A stretch of DNA of 41,542 bases from the IMG/VR virus record IMGVR_UViG_3300021960_000174, positions 1-41,542 of that record; one strand, 5' to 3'. Below are positions 1 through 5,988 of this stretch, in pieces. Made by a program: the position numbers and the translations under genes. Positions within the stretch are counted from its first letter, which is position 1, and every line of letters starts with the position of its first letter. The notes beneath the pieces were generated by a model that had not been told where the DNA came from, did no database searches, and saw nothing but the letters and a program-made list of their open reading frames with translations. This stretch comes from a virus.

Positions 1-345
1 ATTTTTTTTGGCAATGTTAACAACATTTAAAAAATGGTTTTCATTGTTTAACTCACCGTGTGAATTAATACGTAATATAGTAGTAAATAATTTAGGCAAT
101 AGATCCCAATCAATAAGGTTACTTAATCGCTCTAAATTTCTTTTAAATAAAGGTATACAATTTTTTCTAAATGTTCTTAGCATACGTTGAGAATAACAAC
201 CTTTATCTTTTTTATTACTACAAATAATATTTGGGTTTTTACTGTTAAACATCGCATTGCAAAAATCAATACTAGTCGTATCAGTATTCAAAGAGTCTAG
301 ACCCAACATTTTTCCAGATCCTTTTGATATATGTAAATAAGTCAT
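1..345 (-). CDS. GP88-like phage protein, 3' end cut off by window edge
   Basis: An open frame starts at the ATG at 345-343 and runs leftward off the window, giving 115 residues without a stop. An AGAAAGG ribosome site lies 6 nt upstream. The protein has a CYSQRMLRTFRKN segment near residue 53 and, near residue 95, RINSHGELNNENHF, which resembles the R-x-H-x-(S)G-(D/E) core of the GP88 family of phage proteins of unknown function. The family call is from memory of the motif and is moderate. It is the last visible gene of a short leftward unit downstream of the nuclease gene. Confidence 0.6.
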   Translation of the reverse strand, partial: MTYLHISKGSGKMLGLDSLNTDTTSIDFCNAMFNSKNPNIICSNKKDKGCYSQRMLRTFRKNCIPLFKRNLERLSNLIDWDLLPKLFTTILRINSHGELNNENHFLNVVNIAKKN

Positions 346-423
346 TTTTTACCTTTCTGTTATTTAAAATATAATCTTATCATAATGAGATCTTTAAACA
401 AGTTTATTTTTATTGCTGCTTAA

Positions 424-475
424 AAGAACAAAAGTGGTACAGTTCCCAGAGAAAAAAGAACAAAGTAAGAACAAA
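424..475. repeat. Three direct copies of AAGAACAAA
   Basis: The 9-mer AAGAACAAA occurs at 424-432, 456-464 and 467-475, in the gap between the nuclease gene and the GP88-like gene. Spacings are 32 and 11 bp. This could be a protein-binding array controlling the left unit. The composition is simple enough that chance is possible. Confidence 0.4.
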
Positions 476-487
476 TTTGGCTTAAAT

Positions 488-952
488 TTACTTTAGAATG
501 ATTCTAATTAACTCTTCTATATTTTTGTTTTGTGATATGTGAATATAGGGTAGAGATTCACTATTCGGTAGAGATCTACTATCTGGTAGAGATTCACTAT
601 CTGGTAGAGTTCCACCCCGAAGGGGTGGAACAAAACGTGAACATCCGTTCACCTCTGTTCTAGGTACACGGATCTTGAGAATTTCGAAGCCTTGCTCCAA
701 GGTACACGGAACCAAGATAAAAACTTTGCCTCCAGATAAGATGTGTTTAATATGCCAATTAATTTGGTAGTTAGATAATCCTAAATTCTTACCCTTCTTT
801 GATTTTAATTCTAACCAGAAACTCTGACCGTTTATTAAACAGTGAACATCAGGGATTCCCTGAATAGTAAGACTTTCTATTCTAGTTAAGTGCCAACGTT
901 TATTGACCTTCTGTAATTGGTTCAGTTTTTTCCAAATAGAACTTTCTTTCAT
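488..952 (-). CDS. VRR-NUC-like PD-(D/E)XK nuclease with hairpin/repeat-bearing C-terminus
   Basis: A 154-residue protein. Residues 31-50 carry the nuclease core: GIPD (Asp35), then E48-L-K50, then Gln63 in the following helix. This is the D...ExK...Q arrangement of VRR-NUC and Holliday-junction-resolvase-like nucleases that cut branched or damaged DNA. After about residue 95 the nuclease similarity ends, and the protein continues into a low-complexity tail of six-residue repeats (LPDSES, LPDSRS, LPNSES) encoded by an 18-bp tandem repeat next to a GC-rich hairpin. The tail looks like an in-frame insertion rather than part of the fold. No clear ribosome site precedes the ATG at 952. It is divergent from the early operon. 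Confidence 0.75.
   Translation of the reverse strand: MKESSIWKKLNQLQKVNKRWHLTRIESLTIQGIPDVHCLINGQSFWLELKSKKGKNLGLSNYQINWHIKHILSGGKVFILVPCTLEQGFEILKIRVPRTEVNGCSRFVPPLRGGTLPDSESLPDSRSLPNSESLPYIHISQNKNIEELIRIILK
550..608. repeat. 18-bp tandem repeat of GGTAGAGAT type
   Basis: Three consecutive 18-bp units begin GGTAGAGAT and continue TCACTATTC, CTACTATCT and TCACTATCT; a fourth partial unit runs into the GC-rich hairpin at 609. The period is a multiple of three, so the nuclease frame stays open and each unit encodes six residues. The same GGTAGAGAT(T/C)TACT core recurs at 4819-4875 outside any gene. Confidence 0.8.
609..631. repeat. Perfect GC-rich hairpin inside the nuclease gene
   Basis: GTTCCACCCC at 609-618 is exactly complementary to 622-631 around a three-base GAA loop. 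It is followed by a second hairpin, GTGAAC (637-642) with GTTCAC (647-652). Such a stable stem is out of keeping with the surrounding AT-rich DNA. No T-run follows on either strand, so it does not look like an ordinary terminator. Confidence 0.85.
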
Positions 953-993
953 AACGGCAGTTTAAATTATTTTTTTATAAAATACAATTATTG

Positions 994-1021
994 TTGACAT
1001 TCTTTCTCCCATGAAGATAAT
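994..1021 (+). promoter_or_regulatory. Sigma70-type early promoter
   Basis: A perfect -35 box TTGACA (994-999) and a -10 box GATAAT (1016-1021, five of six to consensus) are separated by 16 bp. The start of the first early gene lies 41 bp downstream behind an AGAAAGGA ribosome site. It would drive the whole rightward operon 1062-4672 with host RNA polymerase. Confidence 0.75.
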
Positions 1022-1061
1022 AGTTAATAGGACATTTTTTTAATTTACAGAAAGGAACAAA

Positions 1062-1406
1062 ATGGCTTGGACAAGTACAAAAGAACCAGAAATAAAATCA
1101 GCTTCTGAGGAGTTGGTAAAACAATCCCTTAAAGATGGTTGGTCTTGGGAACTGCTTTGCGAAGGAGATCATCTTTGTAAGAGTAGTACAGACTTTAATG
1201 AAATCATGGATCACATACATAGTGTCGATGGAATTGTTGAAGTGCATATTCATAAGAAAGGTGAAAAGTCTGATTGGTGTAATATCATTCTATTTAATGG
1301 CGATCCAGATTGCGAGATCTCAGATTGTTATACAGATGGTTATATAGACAAGTGGACGGATCTGACCGATTTTGGTCAAAACATATTAGGAGAAAAAAAT
1401 GCCTAG
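1062..1406 (+). CDS. Small acidic early protein, unknown
   Basis: First gene of the rightward operon, 114 residues, with an AGAAAGGA ribosome site before the ATG. It is acidic, has five Cys, and carries a stretch around residues 50-75 (MDHIHSVDGIVEVHIHKKG) that looks like alternating beta strands. I recognise no family. Its end overlaps the next start by 8 nt, indicating coupled translation. First position after the early promoter fits a host-takeover role, which is inference. Confidence 0.8.
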   Translation: MAWTSTKEPEIKSASEELVKQSLKDGWSWELLCEGDHLCKSSTDFNEIMDHIHSVDGIVEVHIHKKGEKSDWCNIILFNGDPDCEISDCYTDGYIDKWTDLTDFGQNILGEKNA

Positions 1407-1632
1407 AAATAATTATAATCACATTAAAACAAATTTAGAAATTGTAACTTCCAATGCAGAAGCTTTAAAAAGATATATTGATAAGGGATGGATTGATTTT
1501 GCTAAAGTAGAAGCTAAATCACTTGTTGAGTGTTTAAACATCGTTAATACATACCTGAACAATATTATTGAAATTGAGGATCGTTATTGGAATCAACAAG
1601 CTGATTTACAAAAGGAGCGAGAAAATGGGTAA
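1399..1632 (+). CDS. Small helical early protein, unknown
   Basis: 77 residues, predicted mostly helical, with a charged C-terminus ending KERENG. An AGGAG site sits upstream. It overlaps both neighbours by 8 nt (1399-1406 and 1625-1632). No recognisable family. Confidence 0.75.
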   Translation: MPRNNYNHIKTNLEIVTSNAEALKRYIDKGWIDFAKVEAKSLVECLNIVNTYLNNIIEIEDRYWNQQADLQKERENG

Positions 1633-1804
1633 GTTAAACGATAGTGATTTTCATAACGTGGATAGTGAACTACCTCATTTTTTATCTCAAATAATTGATA
1701 TTCATATCAATTGGAACGATGAAAAAGAAGTAGATAACTTTCATGATTTTAGAAATAAATTTATTAAGTTAGTTGAAAAGCATTACTTACTAGGAGGCAA
1801 ATAA
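1625..1804 (+). CDS. Small early protein, unknown
   Basis: 59 residues beginning MGKLNDSDF. A longer frame opens at 1568, but the ATG at 1625 has AAGGAG at a suitable distance and an 8-nt overlap like its neighbours, so I use it. Acidic N-terminal half, basic C-terminal half. Its TAA overlaps the next ATG by one base. Confidence 0.7.
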   Translation: MGKLNDSDFHNVDSELPHFLSQIIDIHINWNDEKEVDNFHDFRNKFIKLVEKHYLLGGK

Positions 1805-1965
1805 TGTATTTATATTACGTATCACACAACAAACATGGTGTAAGAACACTAGAAGCTAAAAACACTTACAATGCGTGTAAGAAATTTGCTTCTCTTTTTA
1901 ACCTTAAAAGCACATCTGGTATTAGTGCTTATGTAATGACAAGAAAGGTGGTGGCAGATGAGTAA
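1804..1965 (+). CDS. Small phage protein with K(S/T)xxGISAY motif, unknown
   Basis: 53 residues starting MYLYYVSHNK, with TYNACKKFASLFNLK and then STSGISAYVMTRKV. The A-C-K-F...GISAY pattern is one I associate with short proteins in marine phages; no function is known. An AGGAGG ribosome site (1793-1798) precedes the ATG, which shares one base with the previous stop. It overlaps the next gene by 8 nt. Confidence 0.7.
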   Translation: MYLYYVSHNKHGVRTLEAKNTYNACKKFASLFNLKSTSGISAYVMTRKVVADE

Positions 1966-2137
1966 ATTAAAAGACTTTTTAATTGGTGTTGAGGAAGAGT
2001 TTTCTCAACACCTTGAAGATACTACAAACGATGTTGCTTTAAATAAAATAGAATACAAACACGGATCTATGGCAAGGCAACATTGTGAAGATTTATTAAC
2101 TGAATGGAATGGAGAATATAATGCAGAAAAAAACTAA
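1958..2137 (+). CDS. Small acidic early protein, unknown
   Basis: 59 residues, MSKLKDFLIGVEEEF..., acidic and probably helical. An AAGAAAGG site lies upstream. It overlaps the previous gene by 8 nt and the next (start 2121) by 17 nt. No family recognised. Confidence 0.7.
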   Translation: MSKLKDFLIGVEEEFSQHLEDTTNDVALNKIEYKHGSMARQHCEDLLTEWNGEYNAEKN

Positions 2138-2444
2138 TAAACAAAACAAACCTTATGATGATTTGAGAAAAGCAACCAACGTACATATTCTTAAATCAGT
2201 AAACTCGATGAGAAGGATATTAGAAAGTATAAGAGAGAGTGGGGGAAGATATATAACGCTTGGTGAAGTAGATGATCTAGAAGATGCAATGCTAGACACC
2301 ATTCGATTTTATAACTTAAAAAAGCAAGGTGGTATACCAGAGTATGACGACAATGGTAAGTATCAAGAATTCTGGCATAGTGATTATGTCAGTCCTACAC
2401 ACCCAGATGCTTTTGATCCTAAAAAAGTAAAAGAGGAGGATTAA
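2121..2444 (+). CDS. Early protein, unknown
   Basis: 107 residues from the ATG at 2121. An alternative start at 2109 adds four residues but lacks a ribosome site, whereas GGAG lies six bases before 2121. The N-terminus is basic (MQKKTNKQNK) and the C-terminal half acidic and aromatic, ending DPKKVKEED. Unknown function. Confidence 0.75.
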   Translation: MQKKTNKQNKPYDDLRKATNVHILKSVNSMRRILESIRESGGRYITLGEVDDLEDAMLDTIRFYNLKKQGGIPEYDDNGKYQEFWHSDYVSPTHPDAFDPKKVKEED

Positions 2445-2735
2445 ATGAAAAACAAATTAGTAACATTTGAAATAGCCAACGGAGAATTTACTGATAACCA
2501 ATATGCTATTTTTACTAACATAGATGATTGGACTAACAAGGATATCATTACAGAAGTTTATGGTATAGATGATGATGATACTTGGGATGCTGAACATGAG
2601 TTTTTAGAAATGGCTAGTGGTAGCAGAATAGTAAAAGTGTATTCTATTGATAACATTACAAACGACGAAGCAAAGGTATTGAAAAAGTTTCATATTGCCT
2701 TTGATGTTTGGCAGAATTTACATAACCCAGATTAA
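2445..2735 (+). CDS. Acidic early protein, unknown
   Basis: 96 residues with a strong AGGAGG site directly ahead. Very acidic middle (YGIDDDDTWDAEHEF). Starts right after the previous stop. Possible nucleic-acid or protein mimic from its charge, but no family is recognised. Confidence 0.75.
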   Translation: MKNKLVTFEIANGEFTDNQYAIFTNIDDWTNKDIITEVYGIDDDDTWDAEHEFLEMASGSRIVKVYSIDNITNDEAKVLKKFHIAFDVWQNLHNPD

Positions 2736-2744
2736 GAGGATTAA

Positions 2745-2936
2745 ATGAAAAAACATTATATAGATCTTACAAGTTTAGTTGTTGATGACATTACTTTTAA
2801 AAAAGTAATGTCTGGCACTTTCAATGTGAAAAGGTTTTTAAAAAGACTAATTGAGGATGATGTAATACAGATCGTCAATACAGATAATGCAGATGAAGAT
2901 GCTTTTGATTTAAAAAAATATATGGAGGATAAGTAA
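2745..2936 (+). CDS. Small early protein, unknown
   Basis: 63 residues, MKKHYIDLTSLVVDD..., with an acidic C-terminal third. AGAGGAT precedes the ATG. Its TAA shares a base with the next ATG (2936). Confidence 0.7.
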   Translation: MKKHYIDLTSLVVDDITFKKVMSGTFNVKRFLKRLIEDDVIQIVNTDNADEDAFDLKKYMEDK

Positions 2937-3136
2937 TGGATAGAAGTGAATGTTTTAGAGAGTTTATATTTGAGTTATCAAGACGATTAGCAGATGAGTC
3001 TGATTACGAAAAGGAATTATTACCTAAATTTAAAGAGTTACTGAATATGACTAATTGGATTATAGGAGAAGCTTGGGAGAATGGTTTAGGTGGTGAAGTT
3101 TTTAATAATAAAATGAAAGGGTTAAATAATGACTAA
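2936..3136 (+). CDS. Small helical early protein, unknown
   Basis: 66 residues, charged and probably helical, with a GGAGG site upstream and an 8-nt overlap with the next gene. No family recognised. Confidence 0.7.
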   Translation: MDRSECFREFIFELSRRLADESDYEKELLPKFKELLNMTNWIIGEAWENGLGGEVFNNKMKGLNND

Positions 3137-3332
3137 ATGGACATTAACTGAAAAACAAATAAAAGAACTAGAAAAAAAAGATTGGGAAGTAGTTCCTAAA
3201 GCAAGATATTTAGATTTATACCACGATGACTTCGAGGGAGATACTTGGCAACAAATATGCGAAGTTTTTGATAAGCAAAACGTTGCTGATAAATTAACTT
3301 TATTAGTAGTGGGAGTAAAAACCAATGAGTAA
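3129..3332 (+). CDS. Small early protein, unknown
   Basis: 67 residues, MTKWTLTEKQIKELEKK then DLYHDDFEGDTW; an amphipathic helix followed by an acidic segment. Ribosome site AAAGGG. Overlaps both neighbours by 8 nt. An opposite-strand frame at 3122-3349 is its shadow. Confidence 0.7.
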   Translation: MTKWTLTEKQIKELEKKDWEVVPKARYLDLYHDDFEGDTWQQICEVFDKQNVADKLTLLVVGVKTNE

Positions 3333-3603
3333 TGTTTTAAAAAAAGCACACAATCAATTGCAGGATATGTATGAACCTATAGCAAAAATTATAAATGATG
3401 AAAAAGAAAAAGAAATTATACTTACTTTAATTCAAGATTTGTCAGATAAACTTTTAGATCATTTAGATTATGATGTTAAAGAAAAGTACGAACATTTAGC
3501 AGAACAATTAGTTGGAGATGATGCTACAGAAAGATATACTCACGAAGAATTAATTGATGAAGTAAATAGATTAAAAGATATAGAGGAGAGAGAAAATGAG
3601 TAA
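3325..3603 (+). CDS. Acidic helical early protein, unknown
   Basis: 92 residues, almost all predicted helix, rich in Glu, Asp and Lys; the C-terminus (RLKDIEERENE) could form a coiled coil. GGGAG ribosome site; 8-nt overlaps at both ends. Confidence 0.75.
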   Translation: MSNVLKKAHNQLQDMYEPIAKIINDEKEKEIILTLIQDLSDKLLDHLDYDVKEKYEHLAEQLVGDDATERYTHEELIDEVNRLKDIEERENE

Positions 3604-3856
3604 AGAATATAAATACACTTACACATTTAGTGAGCAAACTGTTGATGTAAGATACTATAAAGTAGAATCTAATAAAAAACTTACCAGATCTGAGATGCAA
3701 GAAATAGCATGGGGTGTAGAACAGACAGAAGGAGAAACCTTTGAAGATGAAAACGGTAAGGCTACATTTGGTGGTACTGAATATGGAGATGATGCACAAT
3801 ATCAAATGGAGGAAGGCTCTGAAAACTTATTAGATGGAGATGATTATGATTGGTGA
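3596..3856 (+). CDS. Early protein with strongly acidic C-terminus, unknown
   Basis: 86 residues. The N-terminal half alternates hydrophobic and charged residues (EYKYTYTFSEQTVDVRYYKV), suggesting beta strands; the last 40 residues are very acidic, ending LLDGDDYDW. The charge pattern fits a protein- or DNA-mimic inhibitor, but this is inference only. GAGGAG ribosome site. Confidence 0.75.
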   Translation: MSKEYKYTYTFSEQTVDVRYYKVESNKKLTRSEMQEIAWGVEQTEGETFEDENGKATFGGTEYGDDAQYQMEEGSENLLDGDDYDW

Positions 3857-4025
3857 ATTGGTTAAAACAAAATGTGAAAAATGTGGAAATGTTCAAGATT
3901 CTCCACCAGAGGATATGAGTTATACTTCTGTAACTGATCTTCTATTATGTGATGATTGTTATACAGAATTAAGATTAGCTATAGCCTATCAATTAGATAT
4001 AGAACTATGGGAGGTAAATTTATGA
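3846..4025 (+). CDS. Zinc-ribbon early protein
   Basis: 59 residues from the ATG at 3846, chosen because GGAG lies seven bases ahead; earlier in-frame ATGs at 3834 and 3840 have no usable site. CEKC near residue 10 and CDDC near residue 38 form a Cys4 zinc ribbon. Role unknown; small zinc ribbons in early phage operons often contact nucleic acid or host polymerase (general knowledge). Overlaps the next start by four bases. Confidence 0.7.
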   Translation: MIGELVKTKCEKCGNVQDSPPEDMSYTSVTDLLLCDDCYTELRLAIAYQLDIELWEVNL

Positions 4026-4279
4026 GTAAAACATTTTTACCTATGAATGAGTATATAGCATACTCTAGTGATCTAGCAGATAAAATTATGCAAAAAATAT
4101 ATGGTAAAGATTATGATAATTTTATTATTTACAGTAAGACTTACCCAGATATTAGTTTTACAGAAAAAGGTCAAGATATCTACAATGAAATTATTGATAA
4201 AGTAGAAGAGTTTCTGGCAGATGTAGGCATCTACCCAGAATCAGAGGAGGATAGATTAAATGTTAGAGGAGATAAATAA
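4022..4279 (+). CDS. Early protein, unknown
   Basis: 85 residues from MSKTFLPMNEY, with GGAGG eight bases ahead. A longer frame opens at 3956 but overlaps the zinc-ribbon gene and lacks a site. Tyr-rich first half, acidic second half. Unknown. Confidence 0.7.
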   Translation: MSKTFLPMNEYIAYSSDLADKIMQKIYGKDYDNFIIYSKTYPDISFTEKGQDIYNEIIDKVEEFLADVGIYPESEEDRLNVRGDK

Positions 4280-4459
4280 ATGTGTAGTTTAATGGATGTT
4301 AATTTAATAGATATTAATAAGCATTTTAAAGAGCTTCAAAGTCAGCTCTCAGATGCTTTATGGGAGGGTGAACTAATAAAAGCTAAACACCTAAGAAAAG
4401 AAATAGATGAAACTCTGATAAAAATAAATAAAGGGGAACTTTATGTCCCAAAATTTTGA
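4280..4459 (+). CDS. Small helical early protein, unknown
   Basis: 59 residues, MCSLMDVNLIDINKHF..., mostly helix. It starts immediately after the preceding TAA behind GAGGAG, and overlaps the next gene by 17 nt. Confidence 0.65.
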   Translation: MCSLMDVNLIDINKHFKELQSQLSDALWEGELIKAKHLRKEIDETLIKINKGELYVPKF

Positions 4460-4601
4460 GTTAGAGTTAAGGATCTTAAAGGTTCATAGCATTCTAAAAA
4501 ACTGTGATCCAGATATTAAAGATAACTTTGTTTATGATTATTGGTCTGGAGTCATGGAAGCTTTAATGAATAAACTGAATGAAGGGAGGACGTTACACTA
4601 A
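4443..4601 (+). CDS. Small early protein, unknown
   Basis: 52 residues, MSQNFELELRILKVHS..., ribosome site AAGGGG. Its TAA shares one base with the next ATG. Unknown function. Confidence 0.6.
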   Translation: MSQNFELELRILKVHSILKNCDPDIKDNFVYDYWSGVMEALMNKLNEGRTLH

Positions 4602-4672
4602 TGAAACTGATACTAATCATTATCATAGCCGTTTTAATAATTGCTTGGTTGTTTGGCATAGATGATATTTAA
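4601..4672 (+). CDS. 23-residue membrane peptide
   Basis: MKLILIIIIAVLIIAWLFG then IDDI: a single hydrophobic span with one Lys at the N-side and two Asp at the C-side. GGGAGG lies 11 bases upstream, and the ATG overlaps the previous TAA. It is the last gene before the terminator region. The size and start overlap argue for a real gene; it may be a membrane-acting early peptide (inference). Confidence 0.55.
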   Translation: MKLILIIIIAVLIIAWLFGIDDI

Positions 4673-4679
4673 ATAAAAA

Positions 4680-4718
4680 AGAGGTAACTTTGACGCTAAC
4701 GCTATCTTAGTTACCTCT
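4680..4718 (-). terminator. Leftward intrinsic terminator
   Basis: AGAGGTAACT (4680-4689) pairs perfectly with 4709-4718 across a 19-base loop. Read leftward, the stem is followed by TTTTTT. Read rightward there is no T-run, so it mainly stops transcription coming from terS and the replication genes. Confidence 0.65.
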
Positions 4719-4818
4719 ACTTAAAGAAAAAGTTATAATTTCGATCACAGAAATTATAATAATTTATTTTACTAAATTTTTTAATATTTTTCAAATTATT
4801 TTTATTTTTTTTTATTCT

Positions 4819-4875
4819 GGTAGAGATCTACTACCATGGTGGTAGAGATTTACTGCATTCTGGTAGAGATTTACT
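4819..4875. repeat. Three GGTAGAGAT(T/C)TACT repeats with central palindrome
   Basis: Copies of GGTAGAGATYTACT lie near 4819, 4841 and 4862. CTACTACC followed by ATGGTGGTAG forms an 18-bp near-palindrome with one mismatch. The core matches the tandem repeat inside the nuclease gene at 550-608, four kb away. Confidence 0.75.
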
Positions 4876-4880
4876 TATAA

Positions 4881-4916
4881 AAAAAGCTGATGAATGACTA
4901 AAAACATCAGCTTTTT
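4881..4916. terminator. Bidirectional intrinsic terminator
   Basis: AAAAAGCTGATG (4881-4892) pairs with CATCAGCTTTTT (4905-4916) around a 12-base loop, giving a T-run after the stem on both strands. It separates the convergent early and terS units. Confidence 0.8.
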
Positions 4917-4991
4917 AACAGAAAGAAGATTATATTATGACTATATAATCTATACTTAGATTATAAAATATATTATAAAAGTCAATTGAAA

Positions 4992-5177
4992 TTACCAATT
5001 TTTTAAAACATTAATAATAATTGCTAAACAAGTAAGTATGTGTAGTAACACCCAAAATGTTCTCATAACTGCAATGACATCTGCTTTATTGTCATCATTA
5101 AAAGCTTTTGTACCTAAAGCTTTACACCAATATGTCCATGATTTTTTAAGAAAATTATTTTTTTTCTGGAGTAACAT
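4992..5177 (-). CDS. Small membrane protein after terS, possible holin
   Basis: 61 residues from ATG at 5177 (a TTG at 5180 is an alternative). N-terminal half basic (KKNNFLKKSWTYWCKALG), then one hydrophobic span near residues 38-57 (FWVLLHILTCLAIIINVL). It overlaps the terS end by 23 nt. I recall similar short proteins in marine phages; a holin-type role is possible from size and topology but not shown. Confidence 0.65.
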   Translation of the reverse strand: MLLQKKNNFLKKSWTYWCKALGTKAFNDDNKADVIAVMRTFWVLLHILTCLAIIINVLKNW

Positions 5178-5655
5178 CAATTATATTAACTCCCTCTCCA
5201 ATTTTTTTCTCTAATTCAACTAACCTTTGTTCTAACTGATCTCTACTCATACCCTCTAAACTAGAATGAGTTATTTCTTTTTTATCAATAAACATGCCCG
5301 CCATCTGTCCAGCTCTATACTCAGCGTTGATTGCTCCAGTATATTGACCTTTCATTTCTGCCCCATCCCTAAGTCTTTCAAATGTTTTGTAGCGTTTTAG
5401 TTTGTCTTTTTCATATTTTTCTTGTTCTTTTTGTAATCTTTTCTCTAAATATCTACATACATGAGGGTTTAGATCTGGATTTAAGAGTTTACTAGCCATT
5501 TCATAGGGTTTACCATTCTTAGATGTATACCCAGCTTTAATCGCTGCATCGACCCTCTTTATCTGACCCCAATTAGCAACTAGTATATCTACATAGCTTC
5601 TTTGTTGCGGTGTTAACTCAGCAGATGTTTTCATATGGTTTTTCTTTCTTGGCAT
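5155..5655 (-). CDS. terS: Terminase small subunit
   Basis: 166 residues. Residues 14-60 read LTPQQRSYVDILVANWG...AAIKAGYTS...ASKLLNPDLNPHV, the Terminase_2-type helix-turn-helix signature: a helix with F/Y-V, A-A-I-x-A-G-Y, then L-L-NP. The middle is a charged coiled-coil-like segment (residues 68-90) and the C-terminus a second helix (QLEQRLVELEKKIG), as in ring-forming TerS proteins that bind the packaging site. No large terminase gene follows; it must lie outside the window. The start at 5655 has only a weak ribosome site; Met8 is an alternative. Confidence 0.8.
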   Translation of the reverse strand: MPRKKNHMKTSAELTPQQRSYVDILVANWGQIKRVDAAIKAGYTSKNGKPYEMASKLLNPDLNPHVCRYLEKRLQKEQEKYEKDKLKRYKTFERLRDGAEMKGQYTGAINAEYRAGQMAGMFIDKKEITHSSLEGMSRDQLEQRLVELEKKIGEGVNIIDVTPEKK

Positions 5656-5720
5656 ATATCTTATATATACCCAATTTTTAAATTTATTTCTACCTTTTTC
5701 CTAAAATTCTATATAGCACT

Positions 5721-5760
5721 CCCTTACAAACTTTTTTTTTAAAAAAAAAAATTGCAGGAC
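5721..5760. repeat. T9A11 tract, first copy of a direct repeat
   Basis: CCCTTACAAAC, nine T, eleven A, then TTGCAGGACT. The second copy at 5911-5955 differs by a few bases. The T-run/A-run junction is self-complementary and expected to be strongly bent or easily melted. Confidence 0.8.
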
Positions 5761-5910
5761 TCAGTCCATAAGGAAATTAATATTTATATAATTATTTGAT
5801 ATTTTTCCTAGTTTTTAGGAATTTTTCCTGAAATTTTCCTAAAACTTATGTCTTAAAAATCCTTGTTTTCTGGTACTTAGAGGTGTATTTTCCTAGTATT
5901 CCTAGTTTTT

Positions 5911-5955
5911 TTCCTTAGAAACTTTTTTTTTAAAAAAAAAAGTTGTAAGGGACTG
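5911..5955. repeat. T9A10 tract, second copy of the direct repeat
   Basis: TTCCTTAGAAAC, nine T, ten A, then GTTGTAAGGGACTG, matching the copy at 5721-5760. Both copies continue to a (A/T)AGGAA motif (5770 and 5961), so the repeat is about 50 bp with decay. Confidence 0.8.
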
Positions 5956-5988
5956 CATTATAGGAATTTTGGGAAAACTGGGAAAATT

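Larger units (their letters stand above)
4673..4991. other. Convergent non-coding region with hairpins and repeats
   Basis: 319 bp without a gene between the rightward early operon and the leftward terS unit. It holds, in order, an inverted repeat with a leftward T-run, an AT-rich hairpin (4733-4742 with 4750-4759), three GGTAGAGAT repeats with an 18-bp near-palindrome, and a bidirectional terminator. The dense structure is more than termination needs. Confidence 0.8.
5695..5966. repeat. Cluster of TTTTCCTA / TAGGAA motifs
   Basis: Copies or near copies at 5695-5703, 5802-5810, 5816-5821 (inverted), 5822-5830 (ending G), 5833-5841, 5888-5896, 5898-5905, 5908-5917 (variant CCTTAG) and 5961-5966 (inverted). 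Some are paired as inverted repeats, such as the TAGGAA at 5816 beside the CCTG copy at 5822. Confidence 0.75.
5656..5988. other. Repeat-dense non-coding region; candidate origin or packaging site
   Basis: 333 bp with no gene, upstream of terS. It contains two long T-run/A-run tracts about 190 bp apart, each with the same flank (CCTTA(C/G)AAAC), and at least eight copies of TTTTCCTA or TAGGAA. Such clustered iterated motifs with bendable A/T tracts are typical of replication origins and of TerS-binding pac/cos regions. Which one cannot be decided by reading. Confidence 0.7.

Noticed and set aside
8-190. Rightward 60-residue open frame at the left edge
   Set aside because: It is antisense to the GP88-like leftward gene, which has a ribosome site and recognisable motifs.
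3524-3805. Leftward 93-residue Phe/Leu-rich frame
   Set aside because: Opposite strand of two early genes with proper ribosome sites.
4673-4991. tRNA or CRISPR in the convergent region
   Set aside because: No cloverleaf or T-loop sequence; repeats are too short and spacers too irregular for CRISPR.
5721-5955. T9A10 tracts as intrinsic terminators
   Set aside because: The A/T tracts have no GC stem and occur as two long repeats; origin or packaging roles fit better.
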